Part shown: one piece after another, positions 23,305 through 33,239 of the stretch
How positions within the stretch are numbered: the stretch's first letter is position 1
How the letters are laid out: each line of letters starts with the position of its first letter
Assembly (NCBI GenBank): GCA_905221605.1
Contig: CAJNDS010002519.1
Coordinates: forward strand, 66,501 to 130,500
Direction: 5' to 3'
Length of the DNA: 64,000 bases
Origin: Symbiodinium natans
Taxonomy: Eukaryota > Sar > Dinophyceae > Suessiales > Symbiodiniaceae
Program-made: the position numbers and the translations under genes
Notes under the pieces: generated by a model
Databases searched by the model: none
Seen by the model: only the letters and a program-made list of their open reading frames with translations
Told to the model about the DNA's origin: nothing

Positions 23305-24900
23305 GTTGTCGCCTTTGCATGGAGACAAGCGCGCTTAGGAAGGGCAGACTGCAGGCTGCAGGAGGCATTTTGAGGCGTGTGCGTTGCAGTACATGGATCT
23401 TACTGGGTATGGTCGGGAAGGCAAGGTGTTCCTGATTCGCCTCCTGCACGCAATGCGTCGGAACGTGTGACAATTCGAGCGGCGGCAAGCTTGTAGGAAA
23501 GCGGTGGACCGTGTGTTGTCGAGTCCGGCCAGCTGCATCTTCTATTGACACAGATGCCTTCTCTTACTGGAAGGGTGAAGGCAGGCGAAAACTTGGCTGG
23601 ACTGCCTTTGAAGAAGTGATCGAAAGCTTAGGTGGAGATTGCACGGCGGCAAAGAGCATTGTGCAGGTGCGCTGCATGGAGCTTTACCAAACGGCCCCCG
23701 CGTCACCTGCGCGGCGGCTGCAGGCGAAGGCAAGGGAGCAGAATCGGGAGCGCTCCATGAGAGGGAGTTGAGTGACATCAATGGAAAGTCCTGCGTAGCG
23801 CTTTGGTCTTATGGCGGCTTGACATTTTTGCGTTATCACAGCAGGTTGCCCATTCATGGTCTAACAAGCAGAAACAAGCATTTACTCTGGTACACGGCGT
23901 ACACGGTCCCGGGCTCCGGGCCACTACCCCCCCCAAACCCTTTTGACTTTCAGCCCACTCAAGGGAGCATGTTTCGACCGTGTTTTCCTGCATGCCCGTC
24001 AAACAGTCCGGTCCATTCAGCTATTCGGGAGCGGAAAAGAAGCTTATGGTGACGTTTTTGCATTTATGGGGGATCATGGGGGTCCGGACAGGCGCAGTGG
24101 CCGCAGAGGCAATAGAAAATGACTGATTTAAATTCAAATATGACATGATCCAGCCTTCCAAACCTTCCGGCCCTAAAGAGGTGAAGGCTGGAAGGCTGGA
24201 GGGCTGGTGGGGCTGGAGGGTCTGAGGCTGGATGGCTGGAGGACTGAGAGGTTGTTAGCAACCTTCCAACCCTCCAGCCTTCCGGACCAGGCCCCTGAAC
24301 TGGCAGACGGGAAGGGCTGGAGGGTTGGAAGGCTGGAAGACTGGAGGGGCTGAAGGCTTTGGGGGAGAGCACCTTGCCTTTAACCTTAAACACGAATGCC
24401 AGCCTAAACCTGGGATGCCCAAGGCAGAGCACCTGCAAATGAGAAGCCTCCGCCAAGATTTTGCCAAGCCCCGCAGAAATATGTAGGCCTCAAAGTGGGC
24501 AAACCCCTGCCAATTGCCGGAAATTTAATCGAGGCGGGTCTGGAAGATCCTTCACGGAGGTAGTGTAAATCCCTCACCTTGTCGATTGGGACTCTTGAAG
24601 GAGAAATTGGGACGGTTTGTCTGTCCTGCATTTATCGACTGGTGCTGCTTGCAATGCGCGTGGCAAGAAACCGTAACCCACCATGAGCCACAGGAGGAGA
24701 GTGGGGAGGCCCTAAACCTTCACGCCTAACCCAAGACTAAAGGGGGAGGGTTACCAGTCCTGGATCAGCATAAATGCATCGTCGGCAAAAGCTGCACTCA
24801 GGCCCCGCTTCCTGCTTTTCCGCCTGCTTTCGTTAGCCCTGCCTTTGGCAGCGAATGTGCACCGCCACCTGTTTTCCGACACAAGCTTGTCGCCGTAAGC
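23305..24900 (+). CDS. Unrecognised exon-like segments downstream of RPT5
   Basis: About 23530-23660 encodes WKGEGRRKLGWTAFEEV continuing to SLGGDCTAAKSIV. A following segment from 23668 (RCMELYQTAPASPARRLQAK) runs to a stop at 23769-23771. The composition looks coding, but no family is recognised and the splice joins are not resolved. From 23,800 to 24,900 only the minisatellite and short open frames are seen. Confidence 0.3.
24170..24375. repeat. Minisatellite of GGCTGGAGG-like units, partly inverted
   Basis: Units such as GAAGGCTGGAGGG recur at 24180-24245 and 24310-24355. The reverse-complement form CCTTCCAACCCTCCAGCCTT lies between them at about 24260-24285. The repeats can fold on each other. 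Confidence 0.7.
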
Positions 24901-25149
24901 CTTAAGCATTGAGTCGCTGGAAGCAACAAACGATCGTCATCTGGCAGGTGGCGTCGACCCTGCGCATGCAGCCGCTTGCCATGTTGGCTTCCTACAGTAA
25001 ACTAGACTTGATTCGGGGCCGATTGGAACAGCAATCCATAAACCCGAAGAAGATGCAGCACTCAGAGATGCGCAGCCCTTGCATCCAGCCGTCTTGGAGT
25101 CTCCAGGCCCAGGCTCCGAGGTAGCGTCACCAAACTCATGTTGCAGCCT

Positions 25150-25349
25150 CTGAGTGCCACAGGACCTGGGATGGCAAAACGTGGCAGAAGCTGGCGGACA
25201 TCCCCAAGCCACCGCTGCTCCTCGAGACAAAATATGAGAATTCTGAGACAGAGACAATCAGGGGCATTTTTGGGCCTTTGTTTTTCTTGACATGCTGGGC
25301 TTGCCAAAGCCCCTCGCACCTCCGTGAGTGTGTGTGTGTGTGTGTGTGT

Positions 25350-25384
<35 letters not shown>

Positions 25385-25689
25385 TGTGGCTGAAGAGCCG
25401 ATCTCGGGCACAAATCCCTCAGCTTCGGCCGAGGTGGGAGATTGACAACTTTGGCCGGCCTTTCGTTTTCAAGCCTCCGCTGGAGTCACTTGCGCTGGAG
25501 ACGACGACAAGGCCTCCACTACCCTCCACTCTTGCCTCCCGATGCCTCCATGTCGGTGCGTCCAATGCCTCTCATGCAGGCTGTCGGAGCAGCCGGAGCC
25601 CGAGGAGGCAGCTGAATGTTGTTATCGCTTTTTCGTGGGTCTTGTTTTGGAGGTCATGCCCAAAGCTTCACAAGTAGGGCTGCCTTGCC

Positions 25690-25737
<48 letters not shown>

Positions 25738-26990
25738 CTTTCAGGGTAGGAGTGGCATGGGACAGGATCTGTGAAAACCCTGCCCAGGACTTCGTAAACC
25801 GGTTTGGCATCAGCCTGCCGGCTCTGGTGTCCATCTGTCTGGGTGTCGGAATCTGCGGTCTACTCTGCATGTGCGTTCTCTGCACCTTGGCAACGAGAAG
25901 AGTTTTCTTCTTGGGAAGGCTTCGCATGATGAATCTTTTTATGTGTAGTTGGTTTCTCCAAACCAAGTCCTTCAAGCCCTGTGAGATTAGTTCCGCTTCG
26001 TCTTGAAAGAATCCCATCGTGATTGGTACTTACCGATCAGATGCGGAGGTCCGTTGCTGGCCAGTCCTCGGACGCTGAACATCTTCCGAATGAATGCTCC
26101 TGAGCGCGGCGCGACTGCAATTTTCAGAATCCAGAGCCGGGCTGCTGTGATTGCGCCGGCCTGGTCCAACAATGTCACTGAAATTCGATAAGTTTCCGGC
26201 ACAAGCTTCCCAGCGCATGTTCCGTGCACGGAAGGCATGGATGCAAAGAAGATGAAGCAGCTGAACACCTTGCTGAAGATGAAGCAAGAGGCAGGAAACC
26301 AATATAGGCTCCTTAGACACAGTCTTGCTCCACTGCGAATGCCTCTCGTATTGCCACCCTCCCCCAGGTGAGGAGCCTTGAGACCCAAGTCCAGGAGAGG
26401 GCACAAACATGAACCCTCAAAAGGGAAGCAGAAGATGCATTCGTCATGATTCGTATGAATTACTGTTTGGTCGATCCTGCGAGAGACGTGTCGCTGCCCG
26501 CAGATGCTCCGAGTGTCAAGGAGCATGCAACTACCACGGACGACTGGGGCATGTCGCACAGGGTGCAGAGTGAAGAGCAGAGCCCTGGAACCACTGTTAC
26601 AGGGCTGTTGGTGAAGAGATTTTGGCCGCTAGGTCGTGAGGCATAGGCGATTCGTTTGACTCCAGAAAGCAAGGAGAAGGCTCGAGCGGCAACTGGATAA
26701 CAAGAGGAAGCAGCAGGCCAAGCTGGAAAGAACTGCCGAAGCAGGCGGGTCCCGCGCGCTTTGACAGATGCGCAGCCGGCTTGTGGACTGGACCATCAGG
26801 TGAGCAAAAGGAAGTGAAGAAGGAAGAAAAGGTGCAGAGGCACGCTGCGCATGCGCACCCTTGCACTCCCATGGGATGTCGCAAGCATGGCTACGCCGGC
26901 TACGCTCATCACGTCAGGCAGCGTGCAGACGACGAGCGCTATCGTCGCATGAAGGAGGCACATCTTTCATTTCTTCTCAGACATTAATTA
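25150..26990 (+). CDS. Unrecognised multi-exon coding region with one hydrophobic segment and basic coiled-coil exons
   Basis: Exon-like segments on the + strand are 25157-25262 (TWDGKTWQKLADIPKPPLLL), about 25440-25530 (DNFGRPFVFKPPLESLALE), and about 25760-25930, which contains a strongly hydrophobic stretch (LVSICLGVGICGLLCMCVLC). Others are about 26240-26300 (MDAKKMKQLNTLLKMKQEAG), about 26660-26750 (RRRLERQLDNKRKQQAKLER) and 26920-26985 (RQRADDERYRRMKEAH) ending at a stop near 26987. The last three look like charged helices. Splice joins are not proven, so these could belong to more than one gene. A minus-strand open frame across 25987-26559 competes with part of this reading. Confidence 0.35.
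25327..25385. repeat. GT/TG dinucleotide microsatellite
   Basis: About 59 bases of almost pure GT repeat with two small interruptions (TCTC and TC). Confidence 0.95.
25693..25736. repeat. GA dinucleotide microsatellite
   Basis: About 44 bases of pure AG/GA repeat. Confidence 0.95.
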
Positions 26991-27127
26991 ATTGATTGGG
27001 CCTTTGGAATTATGTAGTCCTTGACATCGCATTAATTTTAACGCTGCGCGACCCGCCTCGGCCCGGCCCAGCGCATCCGCGTGAGCATGGTGATTCCGCA
27101 GCGCCCAAGTCGCTGGACCCAAGCAAT

Positions 27128-27405
27128 AAGGGTTGGGTTAGTTGGGTTTAGGGTTTAGGGTTCCGGTTTATGGTTTATGGTTTGGGGTTTAGGGTTGAGG
27201 GTTAGTTTAGGATTGAGGGCTTAGGGCTCAAGGTTCATGCTTTGGGGTTTAGGGTTTTTTTGGGTTTAGGGTTCAAGAGACGGTTCGGCTTGGATTGATC
27301 GTAGGGTTGAGCCAGGCCCCTCAGGGGCGGGTAGGGGTGGGGCGGGAAGGGGGGCAGAGGGGAAAGGGGGGGGGGAGCTAAGATTTAAGGTTTAGGGTTT
27401 CGGTT
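27128..27405. repeat. Degenerate TTTAGGG telomere-like block
   Basis: Units of GGGTTTAGGGTT and variants (TTTATGG, TTGGGGT, TTGAGGG) run from 27128 to about 27285, with a second short stretch at 27383-27405. All are in TTTAGGG orientation on the + strand. The block abuts the long G-run array at 27468. Confidence 0.75.
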
Positions 27406-27467
27406 CAAGCTTAGACTCTTCGGCTCGTCCCCGGCCGTGCTCACACCAGTTGAGCCTCGAAAACCCG

Positions 27468-27592
27468 CAGGGGGGGGTGGGGGGGGTGGGGGGGGGCGGC
27501 GTGGGGGGGGGGTGGGGGTGGGGGTGGGGGGGGGGTGGGGGGGGGGGTGGGGGGGGGGGGGGGGGGGTGGGGGGGGGGGTGGGGGGGGGGGC
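27468..27592. repeat. Extreme G-run array
   Basis: About 125 bases consisting almost only of G-runs separated by single T or C bases on the + strand. It gives false ORFs of poly-glycine (+) and poly-proline (-). It has very high potential to form G-quadruplexes. Confidence 0.95.
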
Positions 27593-27899
27593 CCTACTGG
27601 GAGGATCTTCAACTGCCTCTGGTGCTGGCGAACCGTCCGCTGCATCTCATTTGAGGCAAAAAAAGGGGTCTTGGGTGTGGGGGCCTGTTCTGACAACCTA
27701 TACACCTCCGGCCCGAGGCCTCGGCGGATATCTAGTCAATCGTTGTGCCACCATGCCGGGCAAGATTCATGCATGAACCCGGGCAGGGATCTGTATAGAC
27801 TGGCTAGTTGGGCCAAACAGTCGCCCCTTCTTCCTTGCCCAAGATATCCACCCCAGCACAAACCTCCAGCAGAGCGGTGTGCTCAAAATCTGTCTCGGG

Positions 27900-30800
27900 C
27901 TTATGGCTAGCTGCCAGCGCTGCTAGAGCTGCCTTTGCCAATCTCTTCTCTTCGAGTTGCTTGGAAGGCCTACCGCCCCAAGACCATTGCGGTGGATGGC
28001 GTGGCTCTGCGAGCCCCGGAGTCGGTGCTGTTGCTGCAAAGAAGTGCGCGAAGATGCGCTCAAAGCCATGCAAAAAGCGCATCAACGCGCCTCAACGAGC
28101 CTCCCGGTGCCAGGTGCTACTTGAGCTGGGTTTTGAACCGGAAGCCCTGGAGGCTTTCTCCATGCCAGGCTTCTCAAGCTCCCTCGTTGCAATGTCAGAT
28201 GGGGTCCCCTAAGCGTCCTACAGGTCCTAAAGTTCTAAAACTCTCTTCTGCTGGCTTCATGGGACTGTCACTCCAGCGGGCTAAGGCATGGACGCGGATG
28301 GCAACTTGGTGGCGGCACCTGATGAGGAGGAGGAGCAGGCCGAGGAGCAGGACGAAATTGCGACCTGGGGCCAGTCTATGCCTCCTTGCTGGGCACATGT
28401 GAGTTTCGTCGTACTACCAAAGGGGACTTTCTCGTTGGATCAGTGCATGTCAGCGCGGGTTCAGACCATTTCATGTGCCTTTTTGCCTAGGGGGCGTAAA
28501 TTAAAGGCATTGCCATTGAAGTAGGTTGTGTAGAAAGAGATGACAAGCCAGCGACCATCAGGAGGAGAACGTGCCACCGCCTCCTCCAGTAGCCGATGAG
28601 GAGGTCCAGCAACAATTTCGCAAATTTTTTCACTTTATGGTATGGAAGAGGCTCCAAAGTTGAAGGGAAAACCGCCTCTGTTGGTTGTTTGGCAAGCGGT
28701 GTGTCGTTATGCGTGGCTTGATGCCAGTCAAAGACCATCGGCCATGAACTCTGACGCTCGCAGCATCCAAGAACTTGAAGAGGAAGACGCCTGGTACCTG
28801 AAAGCACCACAGCATGGCATATCATCGCCAACATCGCAAAACCTCTCCAAGCCTTCCTTTCTTTCCGGCATGTGCCGCATTCTCCACATTGCCTGCAAGG
28901 CTTCCGAAGAGGCTTTCGACTTGGCTGCCCTTCAGGAGCTACTTGAGTCATGGGCTGAAGCTGTGCCCTCTTGGCTGTTGGTGCTGACAGGCCTCTTTAA
29001 GCCAAAGATGCCCCCAGGAGGCCGCACGGACCGCGGCCTTCGATGATGCGGCTCTGCGGGTGCCTCCTGAGCCGGCCTGGCAGCAGTGGGGAATGGAGAC
29101 TTCCGGCCTGCTTTGCGTCTCCTTTGGCTTTAGGACCCCAGCATGTTCATGCTTTGAGCTTTTCGGCTTTGGTGGGCCTCAATTGTGCGGTAGTCAACCT
29201 GTGTGGTAGTCAACCTGTACTGCCGCTGATGATTGCCTCTGCCATGCATTCTGTCATGTATCCTGCTTTAAATAAAGAGCCCGTTCGGGAGCCTACCAGC
29301 TCCTGCACGGCTTCGCAGAGTTACACCAAGGCTGGACGAAGCACCCAACATCGCCAAGGAGGGTGCTGGCCTCAAGCGGCGGGGCGCCATGGCCGGCACT
29401 AAGGCCGGCACAGGGGACATGATCAGCGCTTTGGCACATCTCATGCTCGAGAACTTGCTGTGGCGTCTGCTAGTCTGCTTGGACAAGTCGTGCAATTCGC
29501 AAAACCGGAATACATGAAAAGGAGGGCCGGCCGATGGACCCAGAGCTGCTGAAGCGCGCTCAGAGGAAAGCTGCCGGCCTCAAGGCCCGAGGGTTCGTGT
29601 TGTTCCTATTGAGTTGGGATGTTTTTTTTGGAGCTGTAAAACGATGGGCAGCGGACAACCCACCAGACCTGGGAGGTCGGCGCCGAAGTGCATGAAGAGG
29701 ACGAGGCCAAGTCGGCATGCCAAGCTACCAAGCCTTTTTCCAGCCTCGCGCCGGCGCGCACGTCTTCGGCAAGAAGCCGTGGGAACACCCAAGGAAATGT
29801 CAATCAAAAGAAGCCCTGGTAGCATTGCAGCTCTCTTTGCCAATTTAAGCACTGCGTTTCGCAAAGTGCCCGTGTGTACGAGGTGGACAAATGGATCACT
29901 TCCGGCAAATCGGAACCTAGCTCCTCAAGGCAGGTCAAGACTATGATACTGTGTCTGCATGGCTTTTGCGGGGGCGGGGGGGTGTCTTAGCTGAGTCTTG
30001 TTGGGCTACCGGATTCCGAAGCTATCAGTCCCATCCAGCCTTGGAGTTTTGCCGGTCGTGTGGAGTTTGCCCCATTTTGCTTTGCAGGCAGGAGACGGCC
30101 CGCAGCCAAGCAAGCGCGAGCAACGCTCTGCTGGACTGGGATGCGCTTGAAGTGGACAAGGAGGCATTGAAAAAGGAGAGGCTTCCAGTCCGCACTGGCA
30201 TTTTGGATCGTTTAGGATCATTTTGGCATCGGTATCGGAAGGAATAGGGATGGTTTGGGCTTGTGTCGCACGAGAACATCACCCCTTTTTGTGCGACTCC
30301 AGCAAAGAGTCTTCGAAGTCCAAGGACACGGGAGGCGGCCCAGGCCAGCTTGGCAAAGCAGCGGCTCCGAGCAGTGACGGAAGGCCTGGTTACAGTCATG
30401 ATGGCACATGACCCGAAGCACCAACACACGAGTCTTGCGGCTTCCTCACCGCAACAGGTGACAAAAAGGATGCAGGAGCCGCAGCGGTCGAGTCCGATGA
30501 CTCGCAGGAGGAGGTGGGAGCCGCGGATCGTTGCTGGCTTAGGGGCTTGGGCTCCTAGGCATATGGCCTCGGATGGGCAGCATTTCGTATTGCAGGCTCG
30601 TTTGTATTGTGGTCGTCCATGTTGCAGGACATCGAGGTAAAGCTGAGTAGCGCTGCTGCGCCCATGGCGGTGGCTTGATGATGATTTCGTGATTTCACGA
30701 GAAGCGGCTGCGCTCCACCACCAGACATGCATTAAGACCAGAATCTGCCTTGTTCTGCTGTCTTCCAAGTTTGCGGGAGCATGCTGGGCTTGTAGCAACA

Positions 30801-32100
30801 GCTGACTTTATTGCAGCCACGATCTTCCAAAGCCGAGGAGGGCGCTCTGATGAGCGTCTTCCCCAAGAAGGAAGCAGCCAAGGCCTCTTCCAGCTCTTCC
30901 ATTCCGTCAATCCACGACTCGTGTTGCGAAAGATGCCCAGCCTCCCTCCGGGAGTTGTCTAAAAATTGGACGATCACACTCATCTGGACTCCCGGCTCAA
31001 AAAGCTCTACATCACCCTTCATCTCTGGCAGGAGCGAGCGGCAGTGGCAGAGCAGCCAAACCAGGAGCCAGCGCTGCCAGTGCCAGAGGCTCCACCGTAC
31101 AGCAGCAGAGCTAATTGTAGATGATAGAGGATGTCACAGCCAAGAGGTTGGTATCCACCCCTACACCCCCCGAACTCCACAGTGGCCCGACTCTTGCAGT
31201 GACACAGTGCGACACCTAATCATGTGTGTAGAGGTCCAAGCAGCTGCTGGCGACGTTGCCGAATCGAGCGCCGTCTCTTGACGGGAAAGGAAGGGACAGG
31301 AGGGGAAGGCAGGTTGTGGATGTTTGAAGATGTTTCGTTCGATTGCGTTGGCTCTGCCTTGTTTAGATGGACCTTATGCGACTGTTGTGTGCAAAGCCGC
31401 GCTAGAGGCCAGCAGCACGGCGGCGTCACAACAGGCATACCAGGGCAAGGCAAGTCATGGGAGGGAAACACAAACAGTTCAGATGAGTTCAATAGTCTTC
31501 CAGTAGACACTCCGACAATAGCTGTTTTGACCAGCCTGGGTGGAGTATCCAGGAGCACGAGCAAAGTCAGCAAAGTCCAGCTTGGCCTTGACTCCAGCAC
31601 ACAGGTGTATTCTGGAATGGCAGTTCGCCCGCGTGGCCTTGGCACGCCGCGGCGTGACATGCTTGCTGGAGAAATTTACCGGAGCTCTCTGGACGCTCCG
31701 TTCCCTGGTGGCGGAAGTATACTGAGGAATCTTGTAGGAACGCTGCAGGGGAACGCAGTGCAGGGGTGTGACGTGAACTGCTTGCCTTTCTCAAGTTCCT
31801 CTGGTCGTCTCGACACCAGAACAGTTCCTGAGGATGACGCTGACAAAAGACGGCTTGTCCTGGGGGCGCTTCCTCTCCACAAAGCCGCACTACCGGACAC
31901 CGGAGGAGATAAGGCATTCATGAGGCTTCAAGGAGGGTTTCTGCGTAGAGCTGTCATTGCAGGAGAAGGCCGAGGCTGTCAAGTCGCAGAAGCAGAGCCT
32001 TGGAAGTGCGAACGTGGAAAATGCTCTTTTGATCCCTTTGGCAGGTCATTGAGGTTAGCTGTCAGCTTCGTCTTCTCTTGTGGACTCGCTGCAACATCGT
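27900..32100 (+). CDS. Unrecognised multi-exon gene region, acidic and alanine-rich
   Basis: Many + strand segments look like exons preceded by AG|G. They include about 28286-28376 (MDADGNLVAAPDEEEEQAEE), 28561-28650 (ENVPPPPPVADEEVQQQF), about 28760 (SIQELEEEDAWYLKAP), about 28900 (SEEAFDLAALQELLESWAEA), about 29012 (EAARTAAFDDAALRVPPEPA), about 29336-29450 (LDEAPNIAKEGAGLKRRGAM) and 29526-29590 (MDPELLKRAQRKAAGLKA). Further ones are about 29880 (VYEVDKWITSGKSEPSS), about 30090 (WDALEVDKEALKKERLPV), about 30461 (DKKDAGAAAVESDDSQEEVG), about 30962-31095 (LDSRLKKLYITLHLWQERAA), about 31610-31725 (ARVALARRGVTCLLEKFTGA) and about 31803-31910 (LTKDGLSWGRFLSTKPHYRT). Spacing and boundaries match the intron style of RPT5. 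I recognise no domain; the joins and gene ends are not determined. Confidence 0.4.
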
Positions 32101-32800
32101 AGCAGGCTCCCAACAGGCTCACAAGCTGGAGGGTCATTCATGGACAAAATAAGCACGTCAAACCTGAAGGAAGGGCTTCTTCCAGCGGATATTCGGCGGG
32201 GGCGGGGACGAAGGGGACGACCTCGAGGACAGGTTTTGAACTAGCACTTCATGCATGACCTTTGTTGCATGTTGTCGCTTCTGGTCATGTCTTCGGTGTC
32301 TGGCTTGAGGTGGTGGGAGAGCCTGGGGCGCCCTCGAATGTGCCTGCGAGCCCCTGACCGTGCGCCGCCTGGCCTAAGGCCTAAGGCCTAAGGAGGTCCG
32401 AAATAGACATGGTAGCTTCATGGCTTCTAGTTCAAGATTTCTAGTTGCACCTGGAGGAGGTTTCGGTGCGATAATTCGGTTTCGGTTTTGCAGGTCTGCC
32501 GAGCGCAAGCGCTGGTTTACTCGGACCACCGCTCTTGATGCAGCGACAATGTCCTACCCTTAATGACCCTACCTCGACATAAACAAAACCCAATCCAGTT
32601 CTGCTGAGGTATCCATACCAGGCTTACACCAGCACTGCTGCTGCGCAACATCTGTGATATGCTGCGGCGAGCCCAACGCAACCCAAATTGGGAAAAATAC
32701 CGGTTGAAGCTGGAGATGCATGGAGATGCAACATAGCTCAGTGTTCCATTAGCATCTGTGTTCCAGAGATGCCTTGAAGAATCGATTCTTCAGTCAAGCT
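32101..32800. other. Spacer, no gene seen
   Basis: No exon-like segment was found. A short CCTAAGG tandem (three units) lies at 32371-32392. Confidence 0.4.
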
Positions 32801-32813
32801 CCCTGTGAAATGA

Positions 32814-33224
32814 ATGAATGCTTTGTTTTTCGCTCCATCGCTTCAGCTGTCGACACGTAAGCAAGACAGTCAGCAGGAAAAAACAGTGCGGTGTAAATGC
32901 CAAGGAGAACTCAGGGGAACCAAGGCAACAGTCACCAAAGAAGCTTTTCACGAGGGCACAGCGTCTGGTATCCAGCCAGCAGTTCGACCGCAGAATTGTT
33001 CCTCGCTCCGCCTGTACATACGAACATCTGACACTTTGGATCTGGCAGAACTGGATCAGCCGCAGATGAGTAAGCTTCGCGACTACATGGTCCGACATCT
33101 TGCATCAAGCTTTCCGGTTCTGCGCAGAACCTTCGGAGTTCGCTGGAGTGACTACAATGGCTGTGTCCGGCAAAGCAGAAAAGAGCCAGTAGAGCCATGC
33201 CTCTGGCTCGCAGGGTACCCTTAA
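32814..33224 (+). CDS. Hypothetical ORF, unrecognised
   Basis: An open frame of 136 codons. Its second half (LRLYIRTSDTLDLAELDQPQ, then MSKLRDYMVRHLASSFPVLR) has a protein-like composition. The opposite strand over 32932-33234 also holds an open frame with a hydrophobic start (MALLALFCFAGHSHC), so the coding strand is uncertain. No family is recognised. Confidence 0.2.
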   Translation: MNALFFAPSLQLSTRKQDSQQEKTVRCKCQGELRGTKATVTKEAFHEGTASGIQPAVRPQNCSSLRLYIRTSDTLDLAELDQPQMSKLRDYMVRHLASSFPVLRRTFGVRWSDYNGCVRQSRKEPVEPCLWLAGYP

Positions 33225-33239
33225 GCCCAGCCACGCTTG

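Noticed and set aside
27385-27910. Poly-glycine and poly-proline ORFs
   Set aside because: Created by the G-run array; the flanking frame has no protein-like composition.
30025-30798. 257-codon minus-strand ORF
   Set aside because: Competes with several + strand exon-like segments with AG|G acceptors and has a shadow-like composition.
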